In this document: one piece after another, positions 1 to 5,648 of the stretch
Position numbering within the stretch: position 1 is the stretch's first letter
Layout: every line of letters starts with the position of its first letter
Assembly: GCA_945979635.1 (NCBI GenBank)
Contig: CAMFPZ010000064.1
Span: 1-5,648, forward strand
Length of the DNA stretch: 5,648 nt
Direction of reading: 5' to 3'
Source: an uncultured Eubacterium sp.
GTDB lineage: Bacteria > Bacillota > Clostridia > Oscillospirales > Acutalibacteraceae
Notes under the pieces: model-generated
Seen by the model: only the letters and a program-made list of their open reading frames with translations
Databases searched by the model: none
What the model was told of the DNA's origin: nothing
Translations under genes and position numbers: made by a program

Positions 1-23
1 TCGGAGATGTGTATAAGAGACAG
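1..23. other. Nextera adapter remnant (sequencing artefact)
   Basis: Bases 5-23 are AGATGTGTATAAGAGACAG, the exact 19-bp Tn5 mosaic end used in Illumina Nextera libraries. The four preceding bases, TCGG, match the end of the Nextera Read 2 adapter arm (the Read 1 arm ends differently). This is untrimmed library adapter at the contig end, not a native insertion sequence: no transposase or second end is nearby, and the match sits flush with the window edge. Genomic sequence starts at about base 24. The reading frame of the minus-strand decarboxylase stays open through the adapter, so an automatic translation would carry about eight false C-terminal residues. Confidence 0.97.
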
Positions 24-24
24 T

Positions 25-1272
25 CTCAAAGGAGTTTAGTATGTGCTCAACCGCTTTTTGGGTAATGATTTCGTTTGGTGAAATAATCGGTATTCCCGGA
101 GGATATGCATAAATGAATTCGTTTGATACTCGACCGATGCTTTCCTGTATATCTGTTAGATTGCTTTTTGAATCAACAGTGATTTTTTCTATATCGGATG
201 GTATCGGCGGCTTTTTTGATAATTCGCAATAAACCGATAAAAGCTCTTCGTCGATGCTTTCAATCGCGTCTTTCAAAGTTTTTATACCCTCATTTGTATC
301 GCCGATTGATGTCATAAAGAGTACATATTTTTCGCTTGCATATTCGGGCTCAATGGCGTATTCGTTTCTAAATTTGTCAGCAAGCTCGATTCCGTTTATG
401 TCTGTGTTGGCACAGGAAACTACGATTTTCGAAATATCATCACTGTATTGAACACGCAGATTGTTCGTTTGAACCAACCTTAAATCACAGAGCTTTTCAT
501 AGAATATTCCGAATTCAAGACGATTATTTTCTATGTAATCACAGCATAAATCAATACTGTTCATAAGCACATAGCTGGGAGATGTGCTTTGGAAAATCGC
601 CATATATTGCTTAACAGCGTCGATATATTTCTCATTAAAAATGTTTACTACCGCAGTTTGGGTTAGGGCAGGGAGCGTTTTGTGAAGCGAGGAAACGACA
701 ATATCACTTTTCGGATATTCAGGGAAGTAGCCTAATCCGAAATGTGCCGCGTGGGCAGCATCTGTCAATATCGGGATTTCGGCAGTTATTCTGCTTATGT
801 AGCCCTCGTATGTGGGAGAGGTTATGATAATTGCCTTTGCGTTTGGTACTTGCCTTATTGCCTCGTCAACTGCCTTTTGCGTCACAGAGGTGTAGTAGCC
901 GTTTGTGTAATCGAATTGCGGCTCAATGTACTTTATGTTTAATTCCAAAAGCATACAGGCATTATAGACACTTTTGTGACAGTTTCGTGCCACAATTACC
1001 GTATCTCCACGCTCGCATAATGCGTGAATACCTGCGAGAATACCTGCAGTTGAGCCATTGACACTTATGAAAGAGTGAGCAGATTTGTATATTTTCTTTA
1101 GCCTGTCCTCTATATCCTTAATTACGCCGGTTGGATTATGCAAATTATCAAGTCCGTCAATTTCTGTTATATCTATTTCGCTTGCCGGAATTTTGAATTT
1201 TGCATTTCTCTTGTGTCCGGGCATATGGAATGGATATTTGTCAAGCGATTCCAGCTTCCTGTTTAGCTTCAT
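25..1272 (-). CDS. Orn/Lys/Arg-type PLP-dependent decarboxylase (fold type I), 3' end missing
   Basis: The 416 genomic codons read as a family III basic amino acid decarboxylase of the SpeA/YaaO/Cad type, a cytosolic PLP enzyme producing agmatine, cadaverine or putrescine. Visible landmarks are the N-terminal FHMPGHKRN (residues 15-23), LDNLHNPTG (41-49), the cofactor-phosphate motif NGST (72-75), TDAAHAAHFG with the pyridine-nitrogen aspartate D171 and H174, the Schiff-base lysine K198 in SSLHKTLPALTQT, QSTSPSY further on, and PPGIPI (391-396) in the C-terminal domain. Known relatives are about 480 residues and end shortly after PPGIPI, so probably only 20-40 residues are lost at the adapter junction. 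The ATG at 1272 fits the family N-terminus and has an AGGAGTG site 6 nt upstream. It overlaps the upstream membrane-protein gene by 32 bp, implying one operon. The family usually shows D-E-A-H-G-A-H where this has D-A-A-H-A-A-H, a small variation. Substrate cannot be assigned from sequence; lysine and arginine are the main options. In many Firmicutes this gene lies near tmk/holB, but that flank is outside the window. Confidence 0.93.
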
Positions 1273-1819
1273 TTTTATCACTCCTTATGTTAGTTATTCC
1301 GAGTAGAATATATCCTGCGAATATCGGTAATGCCTCTATCAGTCCGGTTTCCTTGAATATCAACAGACAGACTAAATCAGAAATCAGAATAAGTCCTGTA
1401 ATTATCGTGAATGCTTTGAATATTGCTCCTTTTTTGAAGCAAAGCAGAAACAGAATAAAAATAATTATTCCCATAATTACCGAAAAGGTGAGCGAACCGA
1501 CACAATGAAGATAGTATTGAAGCCTCTTGTCGAAATCAAAATCGTTTGTAAGTGTTAGCAGCATACCTATTCCCGAGATGATTAATAGCGGAATATGTAT
1601 TCTTGTTTTCAATCTTGATTTGTATGCGTGGACTATGTTGAGGCATAGTGCACAGTAGGTTAGTACTCCCCATATTGCAAAGAGTATTGGGTGGTGCAAA
1701 CCTATTTTTGATAATGCTCCCTCGTTAGTGGAAGCGGGTGCAAGCTGCATATACCAAATCGTATAAGCTGATGCAATTACACTTAATATAACGCATACAA
1801 TCCCATATGTTCTTTTCAT
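1241..1819 (-). CDS. Six-segment integral membrane protein of unknown function
   Basis: This 192-residue protein is not one I recognise with confidence. Hydrophobic stretches at about residues 7-25, 44-65, 74-91, 104-128, 134-155 and 160-177 suggest six membrane helices with short loops. The first helix could act as an uncleaved signal anchor. Polar landmarks are a histidine pair at 42-43 just before helix 2, a basic loop YKSRLKTR (66-73), an acidic NDFDFDKR loop (92-99) and H105 at the start of helix 4. The C-terminus is charged (RSDKNEAKQEAGIA). Size and layout loosely recall small DUF998- or Frag1-like membrane proteins, but no signature was clear enough to assign a family. It is far smaller than the 12-helix amino acid/polyamine antiporters that usually accompany decarboxylases. 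The start ATG at 1819 is supported by a near-perfect ribosome binding site. It is first in the minus-strand operon and overlaps the decarboxylase gene by 32 bp. Confidence 0.85.
   Translation of the reverse strand: MKRTYGIVCVILSVIASAYTIWYMQLAPASTNEGALSKIGLHHPILFAIWGVLTYCALCLNIVHAYKSRLKTRIHIPLLIISGIGMLLTLTNDFDFDKRLQYYLHCVGSLTFSVIMGIIIFILFLLCFKKGAIFKAFTIITGLILISDLVCLLIFKETGLIEALPIFAGYILLGITNIRSDKNEAKQEAGIA
1279..1285 (-). promoter_or_regulatory. Ribosome binding site of the decarboxylase gene
   Basis: On the minus strand this reads AGGAGTG, 6 nt before the ATG at 1272-1270. It lies inside the 3' coding part of the upstream membrane-protein gene. This good site settles the start despite the 32-bp overlap and makes the two genes likely to be co-transcribed. 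Confidence 0.75.
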
Positions 1820-1822
1820 TTC

Positions 1823-1832
1823 ATCACCGCCT
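1823..1832 (-). promoter_or_regulatory. Ribosome binding site of the membrane-protein gene
   Basis: The minus strand reads AGGCGGTGAT, one mismatch from AGGAGGTGAT, the full complement of the 16S rRNA 3' end, with 3 nt between it and the ATG at 1819-1817. Another ATG begins within this stretch (1824-1822) but hits a stop two codons later in a different frame, so the ATG at 1819 is the start. Confidence 0.7.
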
Positions 1833-1874
1833 ATATTTTACCACATCTTTTGGATAAATAAAAGTATTTATTAT

Positions 1875-1903
1875 TTGCAATGAGCGGATGTATATTGTAT
1901 AAT
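1875..1903 (+). promoter_or_regulatory. Sigma-A-type promoter of the xth operon
   Basis: TTGCAA (1875-1880) and a perfect TATAAT (1898-1903) are separated by exactly 17 bp, the ideal vegetative promoter spacing. Transcription should start near 1909-1911, giving a leader of about 34 nt with the ribosome binding site near its end. It is the only strong promoter seen ahead of the four plus-strand genes, whose near-zero spacing leaves no obvious room for others. Confidence 0.72.
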
Positions 1904-1922
1904 AAAATTATATTATTGTAAC
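1894..1922 (-). promoter_or_regulatory. Candidate sigma-A promoter of the minus-strand operon
   Basis: On the minus strand GTTACA (1922-1917, 4 of 6 consensus bases) is followed after 17 nt by TACAAT (1899-1894, 5 of 6). Transcription would begin near 1887 and leave a leader of about 68 nt before the membrane-protein ATG. The candidate -10 overlaps the -10 of the divergent plus-strand promoter. In such an AT-rich stretch other hexamer pairs are possible, so this is the best candidate rather than a firm call. Confidence 0.35.
1898..1912. repeat. Perfect inverted repeat over the plus promoter -10 and start site
   Basis: TATAAT, a 3-nt AAA spacer, then ATTATA form a perfect 6-bp inverted repeat. 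The left arm is the -10 element of the xth promoter and the right arm covers the expected transcription start. It could be a small operator, or give a second -10-like TATAAT on the minus strand. It is entirely A/T in an AT-rich region, so chance is a real possibility. Confidence 0.4.
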
Positions 1923-1930
1923 ATTAAGCA

Positions 1931-1938
1931 AAGAGGTG
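1931..1938 (+). promoter_or_regulatory. Ribosome binding site of xth
   Basis: AAGAGGTG lies 5 nt before the ATG at 1944, good spacing and complementarity to the 16S rRNA 3' end. It confirms the start of the first gene of the plus-strand operon. Confidence 0.75.
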
Positions 1939-1943
1939 TATTT

Positions 1944-2699
1944 ATGAGGCTTATTTCTTGGAATGTAAACGGCTTGAGAGCCTGCGTAACAAAGGGCTTT
2001 GAAGACTTTTTTAATGATATTGATGCTGATATTTTCTGCCTGCAGGAAACGAAGCTTCAGCAGGGACAGATTGATTTTGCTCCCGAGGGGTATTATTCAT
2101 ATTGGAATTATGCCGAAAAAAAGGGCTATTCAGGAACGGCAGTTTTTACGAAAAAAGAGCCTGTCAGCGTCAGATATGGCATAGGAATTGAAGAGCACGA
2201 CCATGAGGGTAGAGTGATTACACTTGAATTTGAGGAATTCTATTTTGTTACGGTTTATGTTCCTAATTCAAAGAGAGAGCTCCTTCGACTTGATTATCGC
2301 ATGGAGTGGGAGGATGCCTTTAGGGAATATATCGTTTCTCTCGATAAAAATAAGCCGGTTATTTTTGCAGGAGACCTTAATGTCGCACATACAGAAATCG
2401 ACCTAAAGAATCCGAAAACGAACCATCGCAATGCCGGATTTACCGATGAGGAAAGAGAAAAAATGACCTTAATGCTCGAATCGGGATTTACCGATACCTT
2501 TAGATTTTTTTATCCCGATTTAGAGGGCGTTTATTCCTGGTGGTCATATATGTTCAAGGCCAGAGAAAAGAATGCAGGTTGGAGAATTGATTATTTCATT
2601 TCCTCAAAATCGCTCGATGATAGGCTCGTTGATGCAAAAATTCATACCGATGTTTTGGGCAGTGACCATTGTCCCGTTGAGCTGGATATTGAATTATGA
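1944..2699 (+). CDS. xth: Exodeoxyribonuclease III (AP endonuclease)
   Basis: This 251-residue protein matches the usual length of bacterial ExoIII/ExoA. The family cuts the phosphodiester bond 5' of abasic sites in base excision repair and also has 3'-phosphodiesterase and 3'-5' exonuclease activity on double-stranded DNA, with a divalent metal, in the cytoplasm. All active-site landmarks of the endonuclease/exonuclease/phosphatase fold are present: SWNVNGLRA with N7, LQETK with metal ligand E35, tyrosine Y105 in VTVYVPN, GDLNVAH with D144 and N146, WRIDYF, and the terminal GSDHCPVEL with D241 and catalytic H242. SGTAVF (63-68) is also typical. It is the first gene after a strong promoter and overlaps the next gene by 4 bp, so translation of the two is probably coupled. 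Nothing is missing or broken. AP endonuclease function is near certain; substrate preference among family members is not determined here. Confidence 0.97.
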   Translation: MRLISWNVNGLRACVTKGFEDFFNDIDADIFCLQETKLQQGQIDFAPEGYYSYWNYAEKKGYSGTAVFTKKEPVSVRYGIGIEEHDHEGRVITLEFEEFYFVTVYVPNSKRELLRLDYRMEWEDAFREYIVSLDKNKPVIFAGDLNVAHTEIDLKNPKTNHRNAGFTDEEREKMTLMLESGFTDTFRFFYPDLEGVYSWWSYMFKAREKNAGWRIDYFISSKSLDDRLVDAKIHTDVLGSDHCPVELDIEL

Positions 2700-3394
2700 T
2701 AAAGGTGATTTTGTGGGATTTGGACCAAACTGTTCTTGATTTTCGAAGGAGTGAGTTTTGTGCTCTGAAAAAAGCGTTTAGCCATTTCTGTATAGGAGAG
2801 CTAGATTGCGAATTGCACCGCTCGTATTCCGAAATTAATCAAGCTTGCTGGCTTATGCTTGAGCAAGGAAGGCTGACAAAGGAGCAGGTGATGTCGAAGC
2901 GATTTGAGGATTTCTTCAAAAAGCACGATATAGTCACTCCTGTTCAACCTGCTGAATTTTCAGTATTCTACGAAGATTGCCTTCCGGATACGATTGCCTT
3001 TGTGGATTATGCGAATGAAACGCTTAATTTCTTAAAAGGTAAGGTAAAGCAGCTTGTTGTAACAAATGGTGCAGCCGCTGTTCAGCACAAAAGATTGGAA
3101 AAATCAGGACTTGACGAAATCTTTGACGGAGTGTTTATTTCCGATGAAATCGGATTTGAAAAGCCGAATGAAAAGTTCTTTGTTCCTGTTTTGGATGAGG
3201 CTCAAAGGTATGCAAACAGGGATGAAATAGTCATTATCGGAGATTCGCTTACCTCAGATATGAGAGGCGGAATGAATGCAGGAATAAAAACCTGTTGGTT
3301 CAATCCAAACGGATTAACAGCTCCTGAGGAATATCGTATTGATTACCAAATAAAAAGAATAGATGATGTAATAAATGAATTTGAATTGTGGTGA
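2696..3394 (+). CDS. yjjG: HAD-family hydrolase, YjjG-type noncanonical pyrimidine nucleotidase
   Basis: A 232-residue HAD phosphatase with all four motifs: motif I WDLDQT with nucleophile D8 and acid/base D10, motif II VTNG with T123, motif III lysine K156 in FEKPNEKFF, and motif [10 protein letters not shown] with D183 and D188. A helical cap lies between motifs I and II (about residues 16-100). The stretch [18 protein letters not shown] followed by [11 protein letters not shown] and [14 protein letters not shown] is characteristic of the YjjG/YfnB branch. The E. coli member hydrolyses nucleoside monophosphates such as dUMP, dTMP and 5-halogenated or otherwise modified pyrimidine nucleotides, keeping them out of DNA. 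Motif I has Gln (DLDQT) where relatives often have Asp or Gly, probably tolerated. The ATG overlaps the xth stop codon (ATGA), indicating translational coupling, so the start is well fixed. HAD membership is certain; the exact substrate is inferred from the subfamily. Confidence 0.88.
   Translation: MIKVILWDLDQTVLDFRRSEFCALKKAFSHFCIGELDCELHRSYSEINQACWLMLEQGRLTKEQVMSKRFEDFFKKHDIVTPVQPAEFSVFYEDCLPDTIAFVDYANETLNFLKGKVKQLVVTNGAAAVQHKRLEKSGLDEIFDGVFISDEIGFEKPNEKFFVPVLDEAQRYANRDEIVIIGDSLTSDMRGGMNAGIKTCWFNPNGLTAPEEYRIDYQIKRIDDVINEFELW
3390..3393 (+). promoter_or_regulatory. Ribosome binding site deciding the transporter start
   Basis: GGTG (within GGTGAT) overlaps the stop codon of the nucleotidase gene and lies 6 nt before the ATG at 3400. 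In-frame alternatives are GTG at 3388 or 3391 and ATG at 3397. The GTGs overlap or precede this site and the ATG at 3397 is only 3 nt away, so 3400 fits best. Confidence 0.55.
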
Positions 3395-3399
3395 TTATG

Positions 3400-4749
3400 A
3401 TGAAGACTAAACAAGGCTCATTAGGAAAAATGTCGAAAAGAACTTGGGTGTCTATGGTGCTTTTCGGTCTGATAGGTCAGATTGCTTGGGTAGTTGAGAA
3501 TATGTATTTTTCTCGATTTATGCAAAATGAGATAACAAGAGCACCATATGCAACAACCCTGCTTGTTGCGTTTTCTGCCGCTTTTGCAACCCTTGCTACG
3601 CTTGTCGGGGGTGCACTTTGCGACAGAACAGGAAAACGAAAGATTTTCGTATGCTGGGGATATGTTGTTTGGGGATTTACTATCGCCGCATTTTCGCTCG
3701 TTCCTATGAAGCCGTCGGCAGAAAAGGTTTTGCCTATGGTTATTCTCGTTGTGGCAATGGACTGCATTATGTCTGTAATCGGCTCAATAAGTAATGATGC
3801 TGCATACAATACTTGGGTTACCGATGTCTCGAATACTGCAAATAGAGCCAGAGTTGATACAATTCTTGCGATTATGCCGCTTCTTGCCATGGCTGTTGTT
3901 TTCGGCGGCTTTGACAGTCTTACTAATGCTGACGCTACTGTCGGCGATTGGCAAAAATTCTTTGTTATTATGGGAATTATGCCCACTGTCGGAGGCGTTA
4001 TCGGACTCTTTGTTATGAAGGATAAGCAAGGAATAACTGCGAATAAGGAAAATAGCTTTATAAATGATTTTCTTTATTCACTCAAGCCCTCAACAATAAA
4101 GCAGAATAAAATGCTCTATGTTTGCCTTTCGGGTTTTACGGTCGCTTCAATCAGCTATCAGGTCTACATAAATTATCTTTTCAATATCGTAGAGGGTACG
4201 CTGAAAATAAAGGATTATATCATTCCTGTCGGAGTTATTATGATTCTTGCCGCAGCCGGCTCCGTTATCGTGTCCTCCGCTATGGATAAACGAGGAAAAC
4301 GAGGCTTCTATTATCCTACAATAATTGCCGGCTTTATCGGTTGTATTGTTTTGTATTGTGCAAAATTCTTTATTGGAAAAAACACCTCGATGCTGCTTGT
4401 TTGCCTTATTGTGGGCGGTGTGCTTGCTATGGGCGTTAATCTTGTTATGGCAGGCCTGTTTACCGCCTCCTATCGTGATTATATTCCAAAAGGCAAGGAG
4501 GGATTGTTCCAGGGTTGTCGAATCGTTATGTATGTGCTGATACCGATGATTTTCGGTCCATTGTTTGCACAGGGAGTAATTAACGCTATGAACAAGGGCG
4601 TTGCCGACAGTGATATAGTTTATCCTATGGAGCTGTTTTTGGTGAGTGCGGTAATTCTTCTTTTATGCTTCATTCCGTCCGGAATTGTTCGTAATGAACA
4701 GGCACGCAAACACGAAGAGCTAATGTCCGAATTAGAGGAGAATAATTGA
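3400..4749 (+). CDS. Major facilitator superfamily transporter
   Basis: A polytopic inner-membrane protein of 449 residues from the preferred ATG (up to 453 from GTG at 3388), within the usual 400-500 range for 12-helix MFS carriers. The signature loop between helices 2 and 3, GALCDRTGKRK (71-81, core D75-R76-x-G-K-R-K), fits the MFS consensus G-x-x-x-D-R-x-G-R-K/R-x. A degenerate copy, MDKRGKRGFYY around D296-R301, occurs at the matching place in the second half, as expected from the internal duplication. Hydrophobic segments begin at about residue 16 (VSMVLFGLIGQIAWVVE) and continue to near 435, followed by a charged cytoplasmic tail ending HEELMSELEENN. E33 in helix 1 and R47 in the first outer loop are charged positions possibly relevant to transport. 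The type resembles sugar/cation symporters or efflux carriers found in Clostridia, but substrate and direction cannot be read. It begins 5 nt after the nucleotidase stop and ends 1 nt before the next start, so it belongs to the xth operon. Confidence 0.9.
   Translation: MKTKQGSLGKMSKRTWVSMVLFGLIGQIAWVVENMYFSRFMQNEITRAPYATTLLVAFSAAFATLATLVGGALCDRTGKRKIFVCWGYVVWGFTIAAFSLVPMKPSAEKVLPMVILVVAMDCIMSVIGSISNDAAYNTWVTDVSNTANRARVDTILAIMPLLAMAVVFGGFDSLTNADATVGDWQKFFVIMGIMPTVGGVIGLFVMKDKQGITANKENSFINDFLYSLKPSTIKQNKMLYVCLSGFTVASISYQVYINYLFNIVEGTLKIKDYIIPVGVIMILAAAGSVIVSSAMDKRGKRGFYYPTIIAGFIGCIVLYCAKFFIGKNTSMLLVCLIVGGVLAMGVNLVMAGLFTASYRDYIPKGKEGLFQGCRIVMYVLIPMIFGPLFAQGVINAMNKGVADSDIVYPMELFLVSAVILLLCFIPSGIVRNEQARKHEELMSELEENN
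4734..4740 (+). promoter_or_regulatory. Ribosome binding site of the nucleotidyltransferase gene
   Basis: AGAGGAG, within the last codons of the transporter gene, lies 10 nt before the ATG at 4751. The spacing is slightly long but functional, and supports this ATG, which follows the upstream stop codon by one base. Confidence 0.55.
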
Positions 4750-4750
4750 T

Positions 4751-5648
4751 ATGCTTGATAAGAACACAGCACAGGGCTATTTTGTCCATCTTGCCAAATG
4801 TGCCTTGAAGAATATAAAACCGCAGGAAAAGCCGCAGAGTGTGAGCTTTCAAGAGGTTTATTCTATTTCAAGATTACAAAAGGCTTCCAATCTCTTATGG
4901 GAAAGTATAACCCAACTTGATAATAAGCCTGACAAAGAGCTTTTGTATAAATGGCATGGAGATTATGCATTGTTTCTCAATCAGACCGTGCGTCAGGAGA
5001 TGGAGCTGGAGAGCTTGATTGAACTGTTTACAGGTCTGGGTTATGAGGTTTTACCTCTCAAGGGAAGCTTGATTAGAAGCTATTATCCTCAGCCGGATAT
5101 GCGTAGTATGGGCGATATAGACCTTATGGTAAAAACTGATATGACTGCCCAAGCTCGTCAAAAAATTCGTGATATTATGCACGAAAATGGATATTACGAT
5201 GATGTTTTGGATGATGGTCAGGTAGACGCCTTTAGAAAAAATGAAAATATCTATTGCGAAATTCACTATGAATTTATGCACAGGAACCATGCAAAATACA
5301 GCGATTTTGTTATTGATTGGAATGCTATGCCCGTGGATGAAAACAATCCTTTGCTTCATACTATGTCGCCGGAGGATTTATATTATTATAATATCGGCCA
5401 TTTTACAAAGAATATTTATGCCCGCGGAATAGGATTTCGCAGTGTTCTTGATTGCTATGTCCTGTGGAATAGCTTAAATGAGGACGAAAAAAGTCGCGTT
5501 GTTGAGCGTCTTAAAAAAATCGGACTTGAGTCATTTAATAATTCTCTGCTAAAGGTTGGACGAATTTGGTTCGATGATGAGCAGGATGATTCGAGTCTCG
5601 ATGTGCTACAGGAGTATTTGTTGAGCACTTATGTTTACGGTATAGAAA
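4751..5648 (+). CDS. NTP_transf_5-type nucleotidyltransferase, 3' end outside window
   Basis: The frame stays open for 299 codons to the window edge; no stop is reached. Residues 103-127 (LKGS, then YYP, then MRSMGDIDLMV) match the uncharacterised nucleotidyltransferase family NTP_transf_5 (Pfam PF14907), a divergent Pol-beta-fold group with the pattern LKG...YP...R..GDIDLLV. K104-G105-S106 stands for the glycine-serine nucleotide-binding turn, D122 and D124 are the paired metal-binding aspartates, and E170 in YCEIHYEF (168-175) is the likely third carboxylate (families usually show v-E-L-H). A helical N-terminal region (about 1-95) precedes the catalytic core, and SPEDLYYYNIGHFTK with the following DCYVLWNSL resembles the helical region found after the core in relatives. 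All catalytic acids are present, so it is probably active, but substrate and product are unknown for the family. It follows the transporter gene by 1 nt and is presumably co-transcribed with it. Confidence 0.82.
   Translation, partial: MLDKNTAQGYFVHLAKCALKNIKPQEKPQSVSFQEVYSISRLQKASNLLWESITQLDNKPDKELLYKWHGDYALFLNQTVRQEMELESLIELFTGLGYEVLPLKGSLIRSYYPQPDMRSMGDIDLMVKTDMTAQARQKIRDIMHENGYYDDVLDDGQVDAFRKNENIYCEIHYEFMHRNHAKYSDFVIDWNAMPVDENNPLLHTMSPEDLYYYNIGHFTKNIYARGIGFRSVLDCYVLWNSLNEDEKSRVVERLKKIGLESFNNSLLKVGRIWFDDEQDDSSLDVLQEYLLSTYVYGIE

Noticed and set aside
1..23. Transposon end (Tn5-like mosaic end) as evidence for a native mobile element
   Set aside because: It is exactly the commercial library adapter, flush with the contig edge, with no transposase or partner end in the window.
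254..1508. Several plus-strand open frames (for example 254-451, 742-1061, 1085-1508)
   Set aside because: They lie antisense to the decarboxylase and membrane-protein genes, lack good ribosome binding sites and have no recognisable protein features.
1835..1843. Extended -10-like TGG-TAAAAT on the minus strand upstream of the membrane-protein gene
   Set aside because: Transcription from it would start near 1828, inside the ribosome binding site, leaving no usable leader, and no acceptable -35 lies 16-18 bp upstream.
1820..1943. Riboswitch, small RNA or terminator in the divergent intergenic region
   Set aside because: Only 124 bp are available, filled by promoters and ribosome binding sites, with no GC-rich stem followed by a T-run and no known aptamer pattern.
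3477..3986. 169-codon minus-strand open frame inside the transporter gene
   Set aside because: It is antisense to conserved MFS coding sequence, shows no family signature and is best explained as a codon-bias shadow.
4751..5648. MNT/HEPN-type toxin-antitoxin system
   Set aside because: The protein is much longer than MNT antitoxins (over 299 residues), has the LKG...GDIDLMV pattern of NTP_transf_5, and the adjacent gene is an MFS transporter rather than a HEPN toxin.

Overview
The window looks like a metagenomic or draft-genome contig from a low-GC Gram-positive bacterium, most likely a gut Clostridia (Ruminococcaceae/Oscillospiraceae-like). The basis is AT-rich codon use, clear AGGAG/GGTG-type ribosome binding sites, a consensus sigma-A-type promoter, tightly packed genes and the flavour of the protein families. 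This placement is inference; no rRNA or other marker gene is present. The first 23 bases are not biological: they are the tail of an Illumina Nextera Read 2 adapter including the complete 19-bp Tn5 mosaic end, so the true contig begins at about base 24.

Layout. The window splits at a 124-bp divergent intergenic region (1820-1943). To the left, on the minus strand, are a six-segment membrane protein of unknown function (1819-1241) and an Orn/Lys/Arg-type PLP-dependent decarboxylase (1272 to the adapter junction). The two overlap by 32 bp, and the decarboxylase lacks its last residues. To the right, on the plus strand, four genes run head to tail with almost no spacing: exodeoxyribonuclease III (1944-2699), a YjjG-type HAD nucleotidase (2696-3394), a major facilitator superfamily transporter (about 3400-4749) and an NTP_transf_5-type nucleotidyltransferase (4751 to the right edge, incomplete). 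The intergenic region carries a strong plus-strand promoter (TTGCAA, 17 bp, TATAAT) and a weaker minus-strand promoter candidate whose -10 overlaps the plus-strand -10.

Function. ExoIII and the YjjG-like nucleotidase make biological sense together: one removes abnormal pyrimidine nucleotides before they enter DNA, the other processes the abasic sites left when such bases are excised. They share a 4-bp ATGA overlap. The transporter and nucleotidyltransferase follow in the same transcription unit, but their substrates cannot be read from sequence. The decarboxylase family makes polyamines or their precursors (agmatine, cadaverine, putrescine) from basic amino acids; the role of the co-transcribed membrane protein is unknown.

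No mobile element, CRISPR array, tRNA, rRNA or clear terminator was seen, and both operons run off the window. I do not see a convincing novel system. The points most worth a second look are the adapter artefact, the ExoIII-nucleotidase coupling, the overlapping divergent promoters, and two poorly characterised proteins (the membrane protein and the nucleotidyltransferase).
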